Source of the DNA: Acidimicrobiaceae bacterium
Lineage (GTDB): Bacteria > Actinomycetota > Acidimicrobiia > Acidimicrobiales > Acidimicrobiaceae
Direction of reading: 5' to 3'
Length of the DNA stretch: 6,489 nucleotides
Assembly (NCBI GenBank): GCA_013044415.1
Contig: JABEUO010000027.1
Location: forward strand, 1-6,489
Below the pieces are notes generated by a model. That model was not told the origin of the DNA, made no database searches, and saw only the letters and a program-made list of their open reading frames with translations. How positions within the stretch are numbered: position 1 is the first letter of the stretch; the number at the start of each line of letters is the position of its first letter. This document shows, one piece after another, positions 6,105-6,489 of the stretch. A program made the translations under genes and the position numbers.

Positions 6105-6136
6105 TTGACCGACAGTGCGCCTTAAGACGGTAATCT
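6105..6136 (+). promoter_or_regulatory. candidate promoter of tRNA-Lys
   Basis: A -35-like TTGACC (6105-6110) is followed after 18 bases by GGTAAT (6129-6134), or after 20 bases by the TAnnnT hexamer TAATCT (6131-6136). The tRNA begins about 20 bases later. This is the best two-part promoter in the window. It suggests tRNA-Lys is transcribed by itself as well as, possibly, by read-through from tRNA-His. Confidence 0.45.
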
Positions 6137-6155
6137 CTACGAGGCGGGCGATTTG

Positions 6156-6230
6156 GCGCCTCTAGCTCAATGGCAGAGCAACGGACTCTTAATCCGCAGG
6201 TTCTGGGTTCGAGTCCCAGGGGGCGCACCA
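6156..6230 (+). tRNA. tRNA-Lys(CTT)
   Basis: The acceptor arm GCGCCTC pairs with GGGGCGC (one T-G wobble). The D arm is GCTC/GAGC with a short loop, the anticodon loop is CTCTTAA, and the T arm is CTGGG-TTCGAGT-CCCAG. The anticodon CTT reads AAG. The discriminator is A at 6227 and CCA is encoded at 6228-6230. The 27-43 pair at the base of the anticodon stem is an A-C mismatch, while the remaining four pairs are sound. It follows tRNA-His by about 105 bases on the same strand. Confidence 0.97.
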
Positions 6231-6332
6231 GGTAGTTAGTGGTTTTTGAGACACGGCCCTAGGGGCACCGTTACCTCGATCGGTGTGCGCACCACTCGAA
6301 TGCCGTGACCACGAGCCGAGACACCGAGCATG

Positions 6333-6352
6333 AGTCCGTCTCTGGCCGGACT
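6333..6352. repeat. inverted repeat AGTCCG / CGGACT
   Basis: AGTCCG (6333-6338) and CGGACT (6347-6352) can pair across an eight-base loop, with one more G-T pair outside. No T-run follows on the plus strand, so this is not a standard terminator. It lies in the gene-free stretch after tRNA-Lys and could be a hairpin in a leader or a protein site. Confidence 0.25.
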
Positions 6353-6465
6353 TACTGAGATAAGAGGCAAACAACTACCCTATAAATGATGCTTTAGCAG
6401 GGGAAATGGACGCGTTTCGGCATTTGAGTCGTGTTACTACGCGAGTCTGTGAGCTGGGATTACTC

Positions 6466-6489
6466 GGAGGATTCCTTTGGTTCGAAATC
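6466..6489 (+). CDS. possible start of a gene cut by the right edge
   Basis: GGAGG (6466-6470) lies six bases before a TTG codon (6477), the best-placed Shine-Dalgarno and start pair in the last 250 bases. Only four codons remain in the window, so nothing can be said of the product. A competing reading is ATG at 6406, which stays open to the edge for 28 codons in another frame but has its purine-rich AGGGG only two bases away. A TATAAA at 6381-6386 could be a -10 element for either, although no -35 box was found. Confidence 0.25.

Noticed and set aside
6189..6374. Minus-strand frame of 61 codons ending in tRNA-Lys
   Set aside because: The end of the peptide is the antisense of the tRNA, and the rest has no recognisable features.

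Overview
This window looks like a chromosomal piece of a mid-GC (roughly half G+C by eye) actinobacterium-like genome. The reasons are GTG/TTG start codons on most genes, -10 elements of the TAnnnT type, a probable leaderless start, and only two of four tRNA genes encoding CCA. A relative of the lower-GC Acidimicrobiia would fit, but that placement is inference from style, not from a marker gene. No phage, insertion sequence, CRISPR array or plasmid function is visible.

Layout, left to right. Positions 1-381 hold no convincing gene. A minus-strand block follows: xseA then xseB, the two subunits of exodeoxyribonuclease VII, overlapping by 20 bases, with tRNA-Arg(CCT) downstream. Across a 229-base divergent gap, a plus-strand gene (2468-3550) encodes an unrecognised protein with about six membrane segments and a C-terminal domain of about 160 residues, probably outside the cytoplasm. 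It converges on a second minus-strand block, read right to left: a very short PhaE/PhaR-like subunit, a complete class III polyhydroxyalkanoate (PHA) synthase PhaC, a GNAT acetyltransferase and tRNA-Arg(TCT). On the plus strand at the right lie tRNA-His(GTG) and tRNA-Lys(CTT), then a leader-like region with a possible gene start at the very end.

How the parts work together. XseA and XseB form one nuclease that degrades single-stranded DNA. PhaE and PhaC together should polymerise 3-hydroxyacyl-CoA into storage polyester. The GNAT protein also uses an acyl-CoA, but its link to PHA is only positional. The two AGR-decoding Arg tRNAs each sit downstream of a minus-strand operon and share a 10-base upstream element that contains a -10-like hexamer, so each may have its own promoter.

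The most interesting item is the PHA synthase pair. PhaC keeps all three catalytic residues at near-canonical positions, while its partner has only 99 residues and corresponds to just the C-terminal part of normal PhaE. That is a candidate minimal class III/IV-like synthase, apparently expressed from a leaderless message. I see no wholly new multi-gene system.
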